Shown piece by piece: positions 9,243 through 17,966 of a stretch of DNA of 64,000 bases (positions are counted from its first letter, which is position 1; every line of letters begins with the position of its first letter). The notes beneath the pieces were generated by a model. That model searched no databases, was not told where the DNA came from, and saw only the letters and a list, made by a program, of their open reading frames with translations. The DNA is from Longibacter salinarum. Its GTDB lineage: Bacteria; Bacteroidota; Rhodothermia; Rhodothermales; Salinibacteraceae. The translations under genes and the position numbers were made by a program. The DNA lies in assembly GCF_002554795.1 (NCBI RefSeq), contig NZ_PDEQ01000002.1, positions 186,001-250,000 of the forward strand. The letters are read 5' to 3'.

Positions 9243-12200
9243 TTATCTCACCAACTCAACGGTGCTTCCCTGCTGCGAAGGCATGACCTCGATACGGGCC
9301 TGTACGCGCTGCTTCAGGTCTGTGACGTGTGAAATGATTCCGACGAGGCGCCCGCTCTCCTGCAGCGACAGCAATGACTCCATCGCCCGGTCGAGGGCTT
9401 CCGGGTCGAGGCTCCCGAAGCCTTCATCGATAAAGATCGTCTCGATGTGCCGTCCACCCGCGACGCGCTGAACGACATCGCTGAGTCCGAGCGCGAGGGC
9501 CAGTGCCGTCTGAAAGCCTTCGCCGCCGGACAGCGTGCTGACGGGTCGCTCGGTGCCGGTGAATGCGTCATGGACCATCAGGTCGAGTCCGGCCGCGCGG
9601 CCGCCGTGACGCACCTCGTCGTGGCGTCGCAGCCGGTAGCGGTCCTGGCTCATCCGCGCGACGTGCTCGTTTGCGACCTCCAGCACCTCTTCCAGTCGGG
9701 TGGCGAGGACGAAGCGCTGAAGACTCAGATTGTGGTCGTTGTCGCCGCGTGCGGCATCGGCGAGTGCACCCACGTCGCTAAACCGTTCATCGGCCGCTTG
9801 CAGTGCATCCCGAAGGTCCGCCAGTGCCTCGAGTCCGTCTGCTGCTTCGTCTGCCGCGTTCTTGATCTTGAACACGCGCTGCTGCTGATGCTCGACCCAT
9901 GTCGCCAGCTGATCTCTCCGTGCTTCAGCGGCCTCGACGTCGGGAGCCTCGATTCCCTTGGCCTCTTTTCGCGCTCGTTGGACACGTCCCCGGGCGTCGC
10001 TTAGATCCGACTCGAACTGTTCGATGCGTTTGCGAAGCCGCTCCTTCTCATCTTCCGGTCGACGGGCGTCGTCATACGCAGAGCGGCTCTCGAATCCGGC
10101 ACTTCCCAGTTCATCGCGGAACGTTTCCTCCGCCTTCGATGCCTTCTCGGTTGCGTCGTTCAGTCGGGTTTGAGCGCTCTTGACGGTAGCACGGGCTTCA
10201 GCAAACGCCGTCTTCGCATTGTCGCGAGTCTGTATTGCGGTTTCAAGCGCCTCCTCCAGCTCTTCGAGCGTGGACGCCGCCGTCTCCCGGGCCTCGCTGA
10301 GCGCGTCCGAGGTCGAGAGGTCGCCCGGGACCTTTTCGGCGAGGGTGTCGCGTCGGGAGCGGAGGCGCGTAATTTCGGTGTCGGCATCCTGCAGAGCCGC
10401 ACGCGCCGCGGAAATCTCGTCCTCAAGCTCCGACAACTTCTCATCGTGCTGCTCGATCGTCTCGTCGATGGTCAGCAGCTCTTTCTTTGCCGACTGCGCG
10501 GCATCGAGCTTTTTCTGGGCGGAATGGCGCGCCGATTCCAGCGATGGGATGTCCGTGTCTTGCAGGTCGTCGTCCCGTTTGAGGATGCCTTCGATCGCGG
10601 TCTGAACGCGTGCCTCCTCCTTCTTTGCCTCGCTAAGGTCATCTCGTGCGACGGTGAGTTCCTCACGTGCGACCGTGATGGCAGCACGTGCTTCCTCTAG
10701 CGTCGACGGTTCGGGAACGTCGTGGGCGCCGGTCGCCGGTGCGGGATGCTCGCGCCCGCCGCAGACGGGGCATGGTTCGGCAGCCGAAAGATTCTCAGCG
10801 AGCACAGTCGCGTAGCCCTCCATCCGACGCTGCTCAAGACCGTCAAGATGAGCCTGTGCGTCGGATAAACGATTCTCTTTTTTCTGAATCTCCTCCTTAG
10901 CCGAGCGTACGGCGGCTTCGGCCTTTTCCAGCTCCTCCCGCTTTCTTTCGAGGGCCGTCGCTTCCTGCAGGCGCCGTTCCGCGTCCTCGGCTTTCGTCTG
11001 CAACAGCTCCAGCTGCACGACCATCTGCTGCGCTTCTTCTCGCCGCTCGCGCGCCTCAGACTGCTTCTCCTCGACGGTGGCTTTCTTTGTGTTGGCCTCC
11101 GAGTATGCCGTCTCCGCTTTCTCCTTTTCCGACATCGCTGCGTCGAGGTCACCGTCGACCCGGTCAAGTTCTTCCACGGTGTCCTCCAGTTCGTCAAGTT
11201 GCGCTAGACGCTGGCGAAGGGAGTCCCGCTGCTCGTCGCGATCCCGTTCCGAGGCAAGCGCATCTTGTGCGGCTTCGAGCTTCACCTTGGCGTCCTCCTG
11301 AGCGGACACGGCGTCATCCAGGGCTTTTTTTGCCTGCTCCGCTTCCTCGCGCCGTTCCTTGAGGGTCTTCTGGTAGGGAAAAACCTTCGCCGCCTGCTCC
11401 GCGGCCTGGAGGGTTCGCTTCCTCTCGGCGTGAGCGTCGGTCTGCTGCTCCAGGGTTGCTAGCGCATCCTTGGCTTCGTCCAATTCGTCCAGCCGCTCGC
11501 GGTCCTTCTTCGCCGACTGAAGTGCTTCGACGGCCTCCTGGTGCCGCGACTTCAGGTCGTTCAGCCAGGCAAGCGCCTTCTGGTGAATGTCGCGGGCTCG
11601 ATCGCGCTTTTCTTCCAGCGCATCGACATCCTCCACGCCGTGTCGTTCGAGCTCCACGGTTTGCCGGTTCAACACCTGATCGACGGCCTCACGCGCCTCC
11701 TTTTTCATCGCCTTGAGCGTGTCTTCCAGCTCCTCGTACGGCCGCGTTTCGAAGAGCACCTTCAGCAGGTTCTCGCGGTCCTTGGAGCTGGAGGAGAGGA
11801 AGCGTCGGAATTTTCCCTGCGGCAGCATGACCACCTGCCGAAACTGGTCGACCTCGAACCCGAGCAGGTCGTGGATTGTGCTGTCCACCGAGCGCTTTCC
11901 TTCGGCGAGGACCTTGCCTTCGTCGGGGCCGCCCGTGTCGTCTACGTCCGTGCGCTCCCACAATGTCGCGTCTTCGCTGTGGGTCGTGAGCCCGTCGCCC
12001 CGTTGCTTGGCGAGGTCCTGTCGCGGCCGCCGCGTGACGCGGAAGAGTCGCTCGCCCAGCTGGAAGTCGAGTTCGACCTCGGTCGGATCATCGTCATTAG
12101 CGAAATCGCTGCGTAGCTCCTGCCCGTCCCGTTCGTCGCCGGACGTTTCGCCGTAGAGGGCGAAGCAGATCGCATCGAGCAGCGCCGTCTTGCCGGAGCC

Positions 12201-12311
12201 GGTGGGGCCGTGAATCAGGAAGAGGCGCTGGTTGTCGAGCTCATCGAAATCGATCGTCTGCGTATTCGTGTACGGACCGAACTCGGAGAGCGTAAGGCGA
12301 AGGGGCGTCAT
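9243..12311 (-). CDS. sbcC: SbcC/Rad50-type exonuclease ATPase subunit
   Basis: ATPase of the SbcCD (Mre11-Rad50-like) nuclease that opens hairpins and blocked DNA ends. The 1022-residue product begins MTPLRLTLSEFGPY and has a P-loop GPTGSGKTALLD (about 35-46). Long coiled coils flank a zinc-hook CPVC at residues 514-517. The C-terminal ABC half has the signature STLSGGEGFQTALALALG, Walker B IFIDEGFGSLD and a switch His in GIISHVTD. The frame continues upstream to 12518, but that extension is low-complexity and overlaps sbcD, so the ATG at 12311 was chosen. It lies downstream of sbcD on the same strand with a 94-nt gap of degenerate repeats. Confidence 0.95.
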   Translation of the reverse strand: MTPLRLTLSEFGPYTNTQTIDFDELDNQRLFLIHGPTGSGKTALLDAICFALYGETSGDERDGQELRSDFANDDDPTEVELDFQLGERLFRVTRRPRQDLAKQRGDGLTTHSEDATLWERTDVDDTGGPDEGKVLAEGKRSVDSTIHDLLGFEVDQFRQVVMLPQGKFRRFLSSSSKDRENLLKVLFETRPYEELEDTLKAMKKEAREAVDQVLNRQTVELERHGVEDVDALEEKRDRARDIHQKALAWLNDLKSRHQEAVEALQSAKKDRERLDELDEAKDALATLEQQTDAHAERKRTLQAAEQAAKVFPYQKTLKERREEAEQAKKALDDAVSAQEDAKVKLEAAQDALASERDRDEQRDSLRQRLAQLDELEDTVEELDRVDGDLDAAMSEKEKAETAYSEANTKKATVEEKQSEARERREEAQQMVVQLELLQTKAEDAERRLQEATALERKREELEKAEAAVRSAKEEIQKKENRLSDAQAHLDGLEQRRMEGYATVLAENLSAAEPCPVCGGREHPAPATGAHDVPEPSTLEEARAAITVAREELTVARDDLSEAKKEEARVQTAIEGILKRDDDLQDTDIPSLESARHSAQKKLDAAQSAKKELLTIDETIEQHDEKLSELEDEISAARAALQDADTEITRLRSRRDTLAEKVPGDLSTSDALSEARETAASTLEELEEALETAIQTRDNAKTAFAEARATVKSAQTRLNDATEKASKAEETFRDELGSAGFESRSAYDDARRPEDEKERLRKRIEQFESDLSDARGRVQRARKEAKGIEAPDVEAAEARRDQLATWVEHQQQRVFKIKNAADEAADGLEALADLRDALQAADERFSDVGALADAARGDNDHNLSLQRFVLATRLEEVLEVANEHVARMSQDRYRLRRHDEVRHGGRAAGLDLMVHDAFTGTERPVSTLSGGEGFQTALALALGLSDVVQRVAGGRHIETIFIDEGFGSLDPEALDRAMESLLSLQESGRLVGIISHVTDLKQRVQARIEVMPSQQGSTVELVR

Positions 12312-12405
12312 TCGAGGGCGAAATGCGGAATTCGAAATGCGAAATGCGGAGCACGAAGTTCGAAGTGGGGAACTCGAACTGCGAAATGGGGCGTGCAAGT
12401 GCTTC
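12312..12405. repeat. degenerate 7-8 nt word tract between sbcD and sbcC
   Basis: The gap consists of imperfect iterations of words such as gcgaaatgcgga, ttcgaaatgcg and cgaactgcgaaat, with a period of about 8 nt. It is far more repetitive than the flanking coding sequence. A second, differently worded class of tract occurs at 25260, 43385, 45410, 45793, 53335 and 57841. Confidence 0.6.
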
Positions 12406-13566
12406 TCAGCTCTCCTTGTGTTTCCGTTCGAGCGCATCGTGCAGGATGTCCCGTTGCTGCTCGGGCATGTCGTCGCGACCGGTGACGTAGGTGAAGAACG
12501 TCTCGAACACCTCGTCAACAGACAGTGAGGACGCGTCGCCTGTCATCTGCTGAAGTTTGTTGGTTTCGACGCGTCGCGGGCGTTCGATGTGGAGAGCATT
12601 TGGGTAGACCTCGCGGATCCGGCTCATCGCGTCGTGGACGGGACCGTCGTCGGTGAGTGTGACCCAGATGTAGTCGTCGGGGTCGACGTGGTCCGCGGGG
12701 CCGTCCAGAATCTCCGTCATCGTACCTTCGATCCGGCAGAGGTCACGTCGGAGTTCTAGTGGGATAGTCTCGATCTCGCACGTTCCGTCCCCATCCACAT
12801 CGACAATGTGCACCGACTTATCATGGCCGGTTTCGTTGAACGAGTACTTCATCAGCGAGCCGGAGTAGCGGACGTGCCGCGGGGCCTCGCCGTTCGACGC
12901 GCCGATGTGCTGGCGGCGGTGCAGGTGACCGAGGGCGGTGTAGCAAAAGCGCTGGAAGCGAGAGATGTGAACCGTCTCTGCTCCGCCGATTGAGAGCGTA
13001 CGCTCGGAGTCGGCAAGATCGCCGCCCTGAGCGAAGACGTGGGCAATCGCGACCGCCCGCTCGCCGTCGGGCAGAAGGTCTGAGGCGGATTCGACCTGGG
13101 CCGCGAGCACCTCGTCATGGGAGCGAATGTCGCTTTTCCCAAACACCGACCGCGCCATGGCGGGCTCGGCGAAGGGGAACGCGAGAAAGTGCACCGGCCC
13201 ATGTTCGTCCTCCAGAACCACGTGCCCGGGCTTCTTGCGGAGCCGGCTGAAAACATGCAGTCCCTGCCGCTCCAGGATCGACGAACCGAAATCGAGTCGC
13301 TCGGCGCTGTCGTGATTCCCGCCAATCGCTATTACGGGGACGCCGATGTCTACCACGAGCCTCGTCAGTGCGTCATCGAGCAACTCTATGGCGTCTGCCG
13401 GTGGGACCGAACGGTCGTACACGTCTCCGGCAATAACGACCGCGTCCGGGTCGGCGTCATCTGCAATCTCGACGATTTGGTCAACGAGGTAGCGCTGGTC
13501 GTCGGTCAGGTGAACACCATGGAGGAGCTTGCCGAGATGCCAGTCGGCGGTGTGGAGGAATCGCAT
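12406..13566 (-). CDS. sbcD: SbcD/Mre11-type exonuclease subunit
   Basis: Metallophosphoesterase nuclease subunit of SbcCD, 386 residues. The metal-binding motifs are visible in order: MRFLHTADWHLGK (Asp8, His10), VVIAGDVYDRS, IAIGGNHDSAERL, and downstream VAIAHVFAQGG and ALGHLHRRQ. A C-terminal SbcD capping region follows and ends with a basic tail. Encoded first in an sbcD-sbcC unit on the minus strand, convergent with the addBA unit, so two end-processing nucleases are adjacent in this genome. Confidence 0.95.
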   Translation of the reverse strand: MRFLHTADWHLGKLLHGVHLTDDQRYLVDQIVEIADDADPDAVVIAGDVYDRSVPPADAIELLDDALTRLVVDIGVPVIAIGGNHDSAERLDFGSSILERQGLHVFSRLRKKPGHVVLEDEHGPVHFLAFPFAEPAMARSVFGKSDIRSHDEVLAAQVESASDLLPDGERAVAIAHVFAQGGDLADSERTLSIGGAETVHISRFQRFCYTALGHLHRRQHIGASNGEAPRHVRYSGSLMKYSFNETGHDKSVHIVDVDGDGTCEIETIPLELRRDLCRIEGTMTEILDGPADHVDPDDYIWVTLTDDGPVHDAMSRIREVYPNALHIERPRRVETNKLQQMTGDASSLSVDEVFETFFTYVTGRDDMPEQQRDILHDALERKHKES

Positions 13567-13715
13567 GGAGAAGCATACTAACGGTCGAAGGGGGCGGACC
13601 GTAATGCTAATCTACTCGTCCGCAGAATTACAACCGCTGGATGTGAGAACCTGCTTTGGTTTTCGTGCAGTCGTGCTCGCAGGCAGTCACAGAGTATACC
13701 CGTTTTCAGCTTTTC

Positions 13716-14429
13716 CTATCGCCGATCCGAAGACTCGAGGCGCTCCATTACGTCGGTCCGATACGTTCGGCTCACCGGAATCGTCTTGTTCCCGACCTCC
13801 AGTTCGCGGGGCGTGAAGGCGTCGACGCGTCGAAGATTCACCACGTACGACCGATGGACGCGCGCAAAGCCGTGCGGTGTCAGCGCATCTTCGACATCTG
13901 ACATCGTCATTTTTGTGATGTGGGAGTCATCAATCGTGCGCACGGTGACGTAGTCGCTGAGGCTTTCGACGAAGCGGATCGCCGAAATGTCCACGCGGAC
14001 AGTCTGGCGATCGACGCGGATGTTGAGCGTCGGTCCGCGTTCGGGGAGCCGGGCCGTGTCCAGGTCGGATGACGTGCCGGTGCGGCGCCGGTACTTTTCG
14101 ATGGCCTTGATCAGTCTCGGTAGTCGGATCGGTTTGACGAGAAAATCGACCGCGTCGACCTCGAATCCCTCCACGGCGTAATCGCGATGAGCGGTTGCAA
14201 AGATGACTTCGGGCGGGTCGGAGAGGGTGTCCACGAAGTCCATTCCCGAGAGGCCGGGCATCTCGATGTCGAGAAACACAAGGTCGATGTCGCCTTCCCG
14301 CACGATCTCGAGAGCATCCAGCGCGGACGATGCCGTGGCAACGACGTCGACATCATTCAGGTGCTCCAGATGGTTCTGCAGGACCGAGATGGCGATGGGT
14401 TCGTCGTCGACGATCAGGGTTCGAATCAT
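13716..14429 (-). CDS. LytTR-family response regulator
   Basis: DNA-binding response regulator of the LytR/AlgR type, 237 residues. The receiver domain (MIRTLIVDDEP; phosphoacceptor Asp54 in VFLDIEMPG; conserved Lys in FLVKPI) is followed after residue 130 by a LytTR domain (RFVESLSDYVTVRT, FARVHRSYVVNLRRV, IPVSRTYR). The open frame extends to 14594, but only the ATG at 14429 starts a proper receiver. This start lies inside the end of the preceding kinase gene (77-nt overlap), which suggests translational coupling. Confidence 0.93.
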   Translation of the reverse strand: MIRTLIVDDEPIAISVLQNHLEHLNDVDVVATASSALDALEIVREGDIDLVFLDIEMPGLSGMDFVDTLSDPPEVIFATAHRDYAVEGFEVDAVDFLVKPIRLPRLIKAIEKYRRRTGTSSDLDTARLPERGPTLNIRVDRQTVRVDISAIRFVESLSDYVTVRTIDDSHITKMTMSDVEDALTPHGFARVHRSYVVNLRRVDAFTPRELEVGNKTIPVSRTYRTDVMERLESSDRR

Positions 14430-15525
14430 GGGAGGCCTGTGGAGCGGGCGGGTGAAGAGGGAGCGCGAGCCGGGCGGTGAATGTCGTTTCGTCCCTCGTG
14501 AGGTCGAGGTCGTGAGCCGACGGGTAGAGCAACTGGAGTCGTTTTCGGAGATTGGGTAGTCCGATTCCGGAGATGGACGGATCCTGCTCGTCATCGTCGT
14601 CGGGCAGCCGGCTATTCTCTACGGAAAAGAACATCTGCTCCTCCCGTACGCGCAGGTTCAGCCGAACCCAGGAGGCGCCTGACCGGCGGCGGACGCCGTG
14701 TTTGAAGGCGTTCTCCACGAGGGGAATCAGGAGCAGCGGTGCGATGCGAGCGCCCGTGGGCACAGGGTCGACATCGAAGGTGATGCTCACACGCTCCTCG
14801 ACGCGCAGCCGCTCGATGTCGAGGTACGTCCGAATATGTTCGATTTCGGCGTTCAACGGGACGAACGTATCATCGGCGCGGTAGAGCATGTATTCCAGCA
14901 GGTCCGCCAGCTGGAGGACGACATCGGGCGCCTTCTCCGATTGCTCAAGGACTAGCCCGTACAGATTGTTCAGCGTGTTGAACAGAACGTGCGGGCGAAT
15001 CTGCGTTTTTAGCCGATCCAGTTCCGCCTGACGTAGCGTGAGTTCGGCCTGCAGGTTGCGTTCGCGGAGCCGGTGCCAGCGGAGACCAAGATTCGCGGAT
15101 ACAGCAAGAAAGACGACGACGTACGTTCCCACGATGAGCCCGACGATGTCGAGCGTGGCCGGGTTCATCGCCTCGATCTCGTACTGCGCGAGAAAGATGT
15201 AAGCCGCGAGAACGACCAGGAGTTCGAGATAGACCGAACCGACCAGCGTGTACAGGCCGTAGATCGCGAATTTTCCGAACCGCCGCTGAAGAAGGAAGCG
15301 GGGAATGAGCACGTACGTCACCGTGTAAGTCGTCGCCATCGTGACGGGCAGCAACAGCGTCACGAAGATGAGGCTTTGTCTGAAACTTCCGTCGCCGCGC
15401 CCGAAGTAGAACACGAAGAACCCGAAGACGGCGACCCAGAAACCCGCGTGGACTGCGATAAGCGTCCGATTCTTCTCCCGGGACGAGGCGGCATTGGGAC
15501 GTCGGTCGAGGAAGCGGCGCGACAT
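14353..15525 (-). CDS. LytS-type sensor histidine kinase
   Basis: Membrane histidine kinase of the His_kinase (LytS/YehU) family, 390 residues, partner of the overlapping LytTR regulator. Four hydrophobic segments occupy roughly residues 18-150. A short coiled helix leads to the phosphoacceptor region QIRPHVLFNTLNNLYG (His179), and the ATP-binding domain shows LIPLVENAFKHGV and GIGLPNLRKRL. There is no extracytoplasmic sensor domain, so the ligand would have to be sensed in or at the membrane. The ATG MSRRFLDRRP was preferred to an upstream in-frame start because the extension is Pro/Arg-rich noise. Confidence 0.92.
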   Translation of the reverse strand: MSRRFLDRRPNAASSREKNRTLIAVHAGFWVAVFGFFVFYFGRGDGSFRQSLIFVTLLLPVTMATTYTVTYVLIPRFLLQRRFGKFAIYGLYTLVGSVYLELLVVLAAYIFLAQYEIEAMNPATLDIVGLIVGTYVVVFLAVSANLGLRWHRLRERNLQAELTLRQAELDRLKTQIRPHVLFNTLNNLYGLVLEQSEKAPDVVLQLADLLEYMLYRADDTFVPLNAEIEHIRTYLDIERLRVEERVSITFDVDPVPTGARIAPLLLIPLVENAFKHGVRRRSGASWVRLNLRVREEQMFFSVENSRLPDDDDEQDPSISGIGLPNLRKRLQLLYPSAHDLDLTRDETTFTARLALPLHPPAPQASHDSNPDRRRRTHRHLGPAEPSGAPE

Positions 15526-15858
15526 GATAATGGCGGTTGAAAAGGCCGGAACGGCGCATGGAGGGGAAGTGCCAGGAGCAAACAAGAAAGCCGTCGCAGG
15601 TATTGCAGGCAAGGCGTGTCTCGGGACACGGATTCGTTGAGTTACATCATCTCGTCGACGACTCGCACCGATGCGTCGGTGAGTGGGCATCACGCGATGG
15701 TGATCGGCATCCGTCTACACGAGCAGGCGATCCATCGATCATTGCCGAATCGGTCGTTGAGTGGCAGCCACCCGTCGAAATGTCTCATTTTTGTGCTCGC
15801 GAATCCCGACTCTACGGTCGCAACGATCGACATCCAATTAGTTAGCCGTCAACGACCC
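15526..15858. other. divergent intergenic region
   Basis: 333 nt between the divergently transcribed LytS-type kinase and the small membrane protein. It must hold both promoters. I see no RNA gene, no strong hairpin and no convincing gene; the open frame running into 15859 from 15616 lacks protein-like composition before the chosen ATG. Confidence 0.5.
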
Positions 15859-16206
15859 ATGTTTGAGCTTCTCGTCCAGGGAAATCTCACGTTCACCGTT
15901 CCGCTCGTCATCGCAGCCCTCGCGGTGGTGGGAGCAGCGATTATGGCCTTTGTGCACAATGGAGAATCCGCCCAGTGGTATGGAGAACTCACCTTTCAGA
16001 TTGGACTCTTCGCCTTTGTGTTCGGGCTCTTCAGCCAGGCCATCAGCCTGTATCAGATGATGGGCGCGATCGAACGGGTGGGAGCGGTATCCCCCGCGCT
16101 CGTGGCCGGCGGACTGAAGCTCTCTATGATCGGACCGGCGATGGGGATCGGCATTTTTGCCATCGCGGTGCTGCTGCGATTGGCCGCGCGGTCGTTCTCG
16201 CGGTAG
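15859..16206 (+). CDS. small three-helix membrane protein, MotA/TolQ/ExbB-like
   Basis: A 115-residue integral membrane protein with three hydrophobic segments: VPLVIAALAVVGAAIMAFV, IGLFAFVFGLFSQAI, and MGIGIFAIAVLLRLAA. The middle and last helices (SPALVAGGLKLSMIGPAMG) resemble the pore helices of MotA/TolQ/ExbB proton channels, but the protein is half the family length and no ExbD/TolR partner is adjacent. The assignment is tentative. The ATG MFELLVQGN was chosen over a longer upstream frame. Confidence 0.75.
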   Translation: MFELLVQGNLTFTVPLVIAALAVVGAAIMAFVHNGESAQWYGELTFQIGLFAFVFGLFSQAISLYQMMGAIERVGAVSPALVAGGLKLSMIGPAMGIGIFAIAVLLRLAARSFSR

Positions 16207-16218
16207 ATTTGTTGGAGA

Positions 16219-16247
16219 CGCGCCGGGCCGGGTCGGACTCCGGCGCG
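16219..16247 (+). terminator. GC-rich hairpin after the small membrane protein gene
   Basis: CGCGCCGG pairs perfectly with CCGGCGCG across a 13-nt loop, 13 nt after the stop codon at 16206. There is no T-run, so terminator function is only inferred from position. Confidence 0.4.
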
Positions 16248-16452
16248 AGGCCCCGAGGTTGAGGGTGTCAATCGGATCCGTTGGCATCCTCGCCGGCAGG
16301 GGCAATGTATTCTTTACGCGTGAGGTCAGGGCGTTTGCCGGGACTCAGCCAATGATCCGTCTGACCTTCATGCTTCGGAATGAGACAATGCAGCCGCTGG
16401 TGGGTAAAATACCTGATCCGCCTATCATCTCGACGCATCGTATTCCACCGAC

Positions 16453-16947
16453 ATGAAAGTCTCCAAACGTTTCCGCTGGGAGGCCGCTCACCGTTTGCCC
16501 TGGCACGAGGGATCGTGCCGCTTCATGCATGGCCATTCGTATCGCATGATGGTCGAACTGGAAGGAGAGCCGACCGAGAACACGCCGGGCGGGAGCGCGA
16601 TGTTGATCGACTTCAAGCACGTGAAGCGGATCGTCAAGCCACTCGTCGATGCGATGGATCACGCGACCATCGTCAACGCGTCGGATACGGAGCTGCGCGA
16701 GGCGATCGAGGCGCTGGAGTCCAAAGTGTACGTCATGCCGTACGATTCTACGGCCGAAAACATTGCACGGCACGTGGCGGAAAGCGTCCGCGACGACGGC
16801 GCGTCGGTCTTGCGTACGCACGGTGTCCACACGATCCGCGTGCAGGTCTGGGAAACGGAGACGTGCTACGCAGAAGTAGAGCGGGAGGTACCGGAGGGGC
16901 GTTCCGATCCCGCTTCTGCAGAAGAAGTGCTGGCGGCGATGCGATAG
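16453..16947 (+). CDS. queD: 6-carboxytetrahydropterin synthase (QueD/PTPS family)
   Basis: Converts 7,8-dihydroneopterin triphosphate toward 6-carboxy-tetrahydropterin, the second step to queuosine and other 7-deazaguanines; PTPS-type relatives make pterins. The 164-residue product has the zinc ligands His13 (AAHRL) and His26/His28 (HGHSY), the catalytic cysteine at Cys22 (GSCRFMHGH), and the C-terminal substrate-binding glutamate region VWETETCYAEV. Length is slightly above the 120-150 typical of QueD, with a charged C-terminal extension. No other que genes are in the window. Confidence 0.92.
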   Translation: MKVSKRFRWEAAHRLPWHEGSCRFMHGHSYRMMVELEGEPTENTPGGSAMLIDFKHVKRIVKPLVDAMDHATIVNASDTELREAIEALESKVYVMPYDSTAENIARHVAESVRDDGASVLRTHGVHTIRVQVWETETCYAEVEREVPEGRSDPASAEEVLAAMR

Positions 16948-17001
16948 CGGGCCCGGTGGTGTTCGGGAACGGGCAGCCATAAGTCACGCTCTCCGTCGGC
17001 G

Positions 17002-17517
17002 TCAGCGATAACTCACCGATTGGAGCCGTCCGTCGGAGTCCACGACATTCGTTTCTGAACCGGGCACGATGTCCGTGTTGTGGGCAGAGACGCACATCCA
17101 TCTGGCTCCGGTTCGGCGGACGACGAAGGAAAAGAGGTTTCGGCGGATGCCCGGCGATTCGGTGTCACCCGTGGCCGTCTGACCACGGAGCTTCATTCGT
17201 GCATGAATCAGCGCCACGGCGTGCCCCTCTGCAGCCTCGTCCCCGCACAGCCACCTCGTCGAGGTTTCCAAAAGGGTGATGGTCGAGTCGCCAAAGATCC
17301 GGTCGAAGCCGTAGGCATGAGCGCGGCGAATGTCCTCTCGGGAGTGCCACCAGAGCCCCGTGACGTTGACAAACTCCGCGTCATCGGCGAAGAGTCCGGC
17401 GATCTCGTCGGCGTCGTGCCGATTCCACGCCTCGACCCAGAGCTCTGCGATACGACCGGGTTCGTTCGCCGGACCATAACCGATTTTGGGGTGGGAATCG
17501 TCCCGAGGTACTGTCAT
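17002..17517 (-). CDS. SgcJ/EcaC-type NTF2-like (SnoaL-fold) protein
   Basis: 171 residues with an NTF2-like cone fold signature: RIAELWVEAWNRHDADEIAGLFADDAEFVNVTG, the mid-region REDIRRAHAYGFDRIFGDS and a C-terminal strand pair FSFVVRRTGARWMCVSAHNTDIVPG. This matches the SgcJ/EcaC group of small proteins often annotated as oxidoreductases without a known substrate. Transcribed alone on the minus strand, converging on queD. Confidence 0.85.
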   Translation of the reverse strand: MTVPRDDSHPKIGYGPANEPGRIAELWVEAWNRHDADEIAGLFADDAEFVNVTGLWWHSREDIRRAHAYGFDRIFGDSTITLLETSTRWLCGDEAAEGHAVALIHARMKLRGQTATGDTESPGIRRNLFSFVVRRTGARWMCVSAHNTDIVPGSETNVVDSDGRLQSVSYR

Positions 17518-17966
17518 GGTGAAAACGCGTCGTGTTGAGAAAATCTACCGGTGGCACGGCGTCCACCGAAATCACATGGATCGTGCAGCCCGTCCCTGCC
17601 CGGTGTGGTTCAGGTCTAACTGTCCGGAATTTAAAGACTCCGCGCGTAAGAGTCGCCTCTCCGATGGCGGACGCCGAATCGGCGCACTCTTTGTTCGTCT
17701 GAGTGGGTAACAACTTCTTCACGCATTCTATCTGTCGCTTCGCCCGGTAGTCAGCGGCTCACTCACCGCTAACAGGTACCATCTATTCTTCGCTTCGGGC
17801 AAGCATATGCGCGGGCAGTCATCGACATTGAGAAGAAGCTAGATTCGATTCGGTGATGCAATGGCACAGCCGAGAAATTGGCTGTTTTGAGTCCGATGGA
17901 GGGCGTTGCCAGCAGAAAAGCGGCTGCATCGGAAAGGCGGCATTCCCAGAAGTTTGTTGGTGGAGG
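17518..17966. other. intergenic region upstream of the PAS kinase
   Basis: About 450 nt between the divergent NTF2-like gene and the PAS kinase. It contains a short hairpin (AGCGG at 17753 with CCGCT at 17765). The kinase frame is open from 17853, so part of this stretch may be coding if an upstream start is used. Nothing else recognised. Confidence 0.4.
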
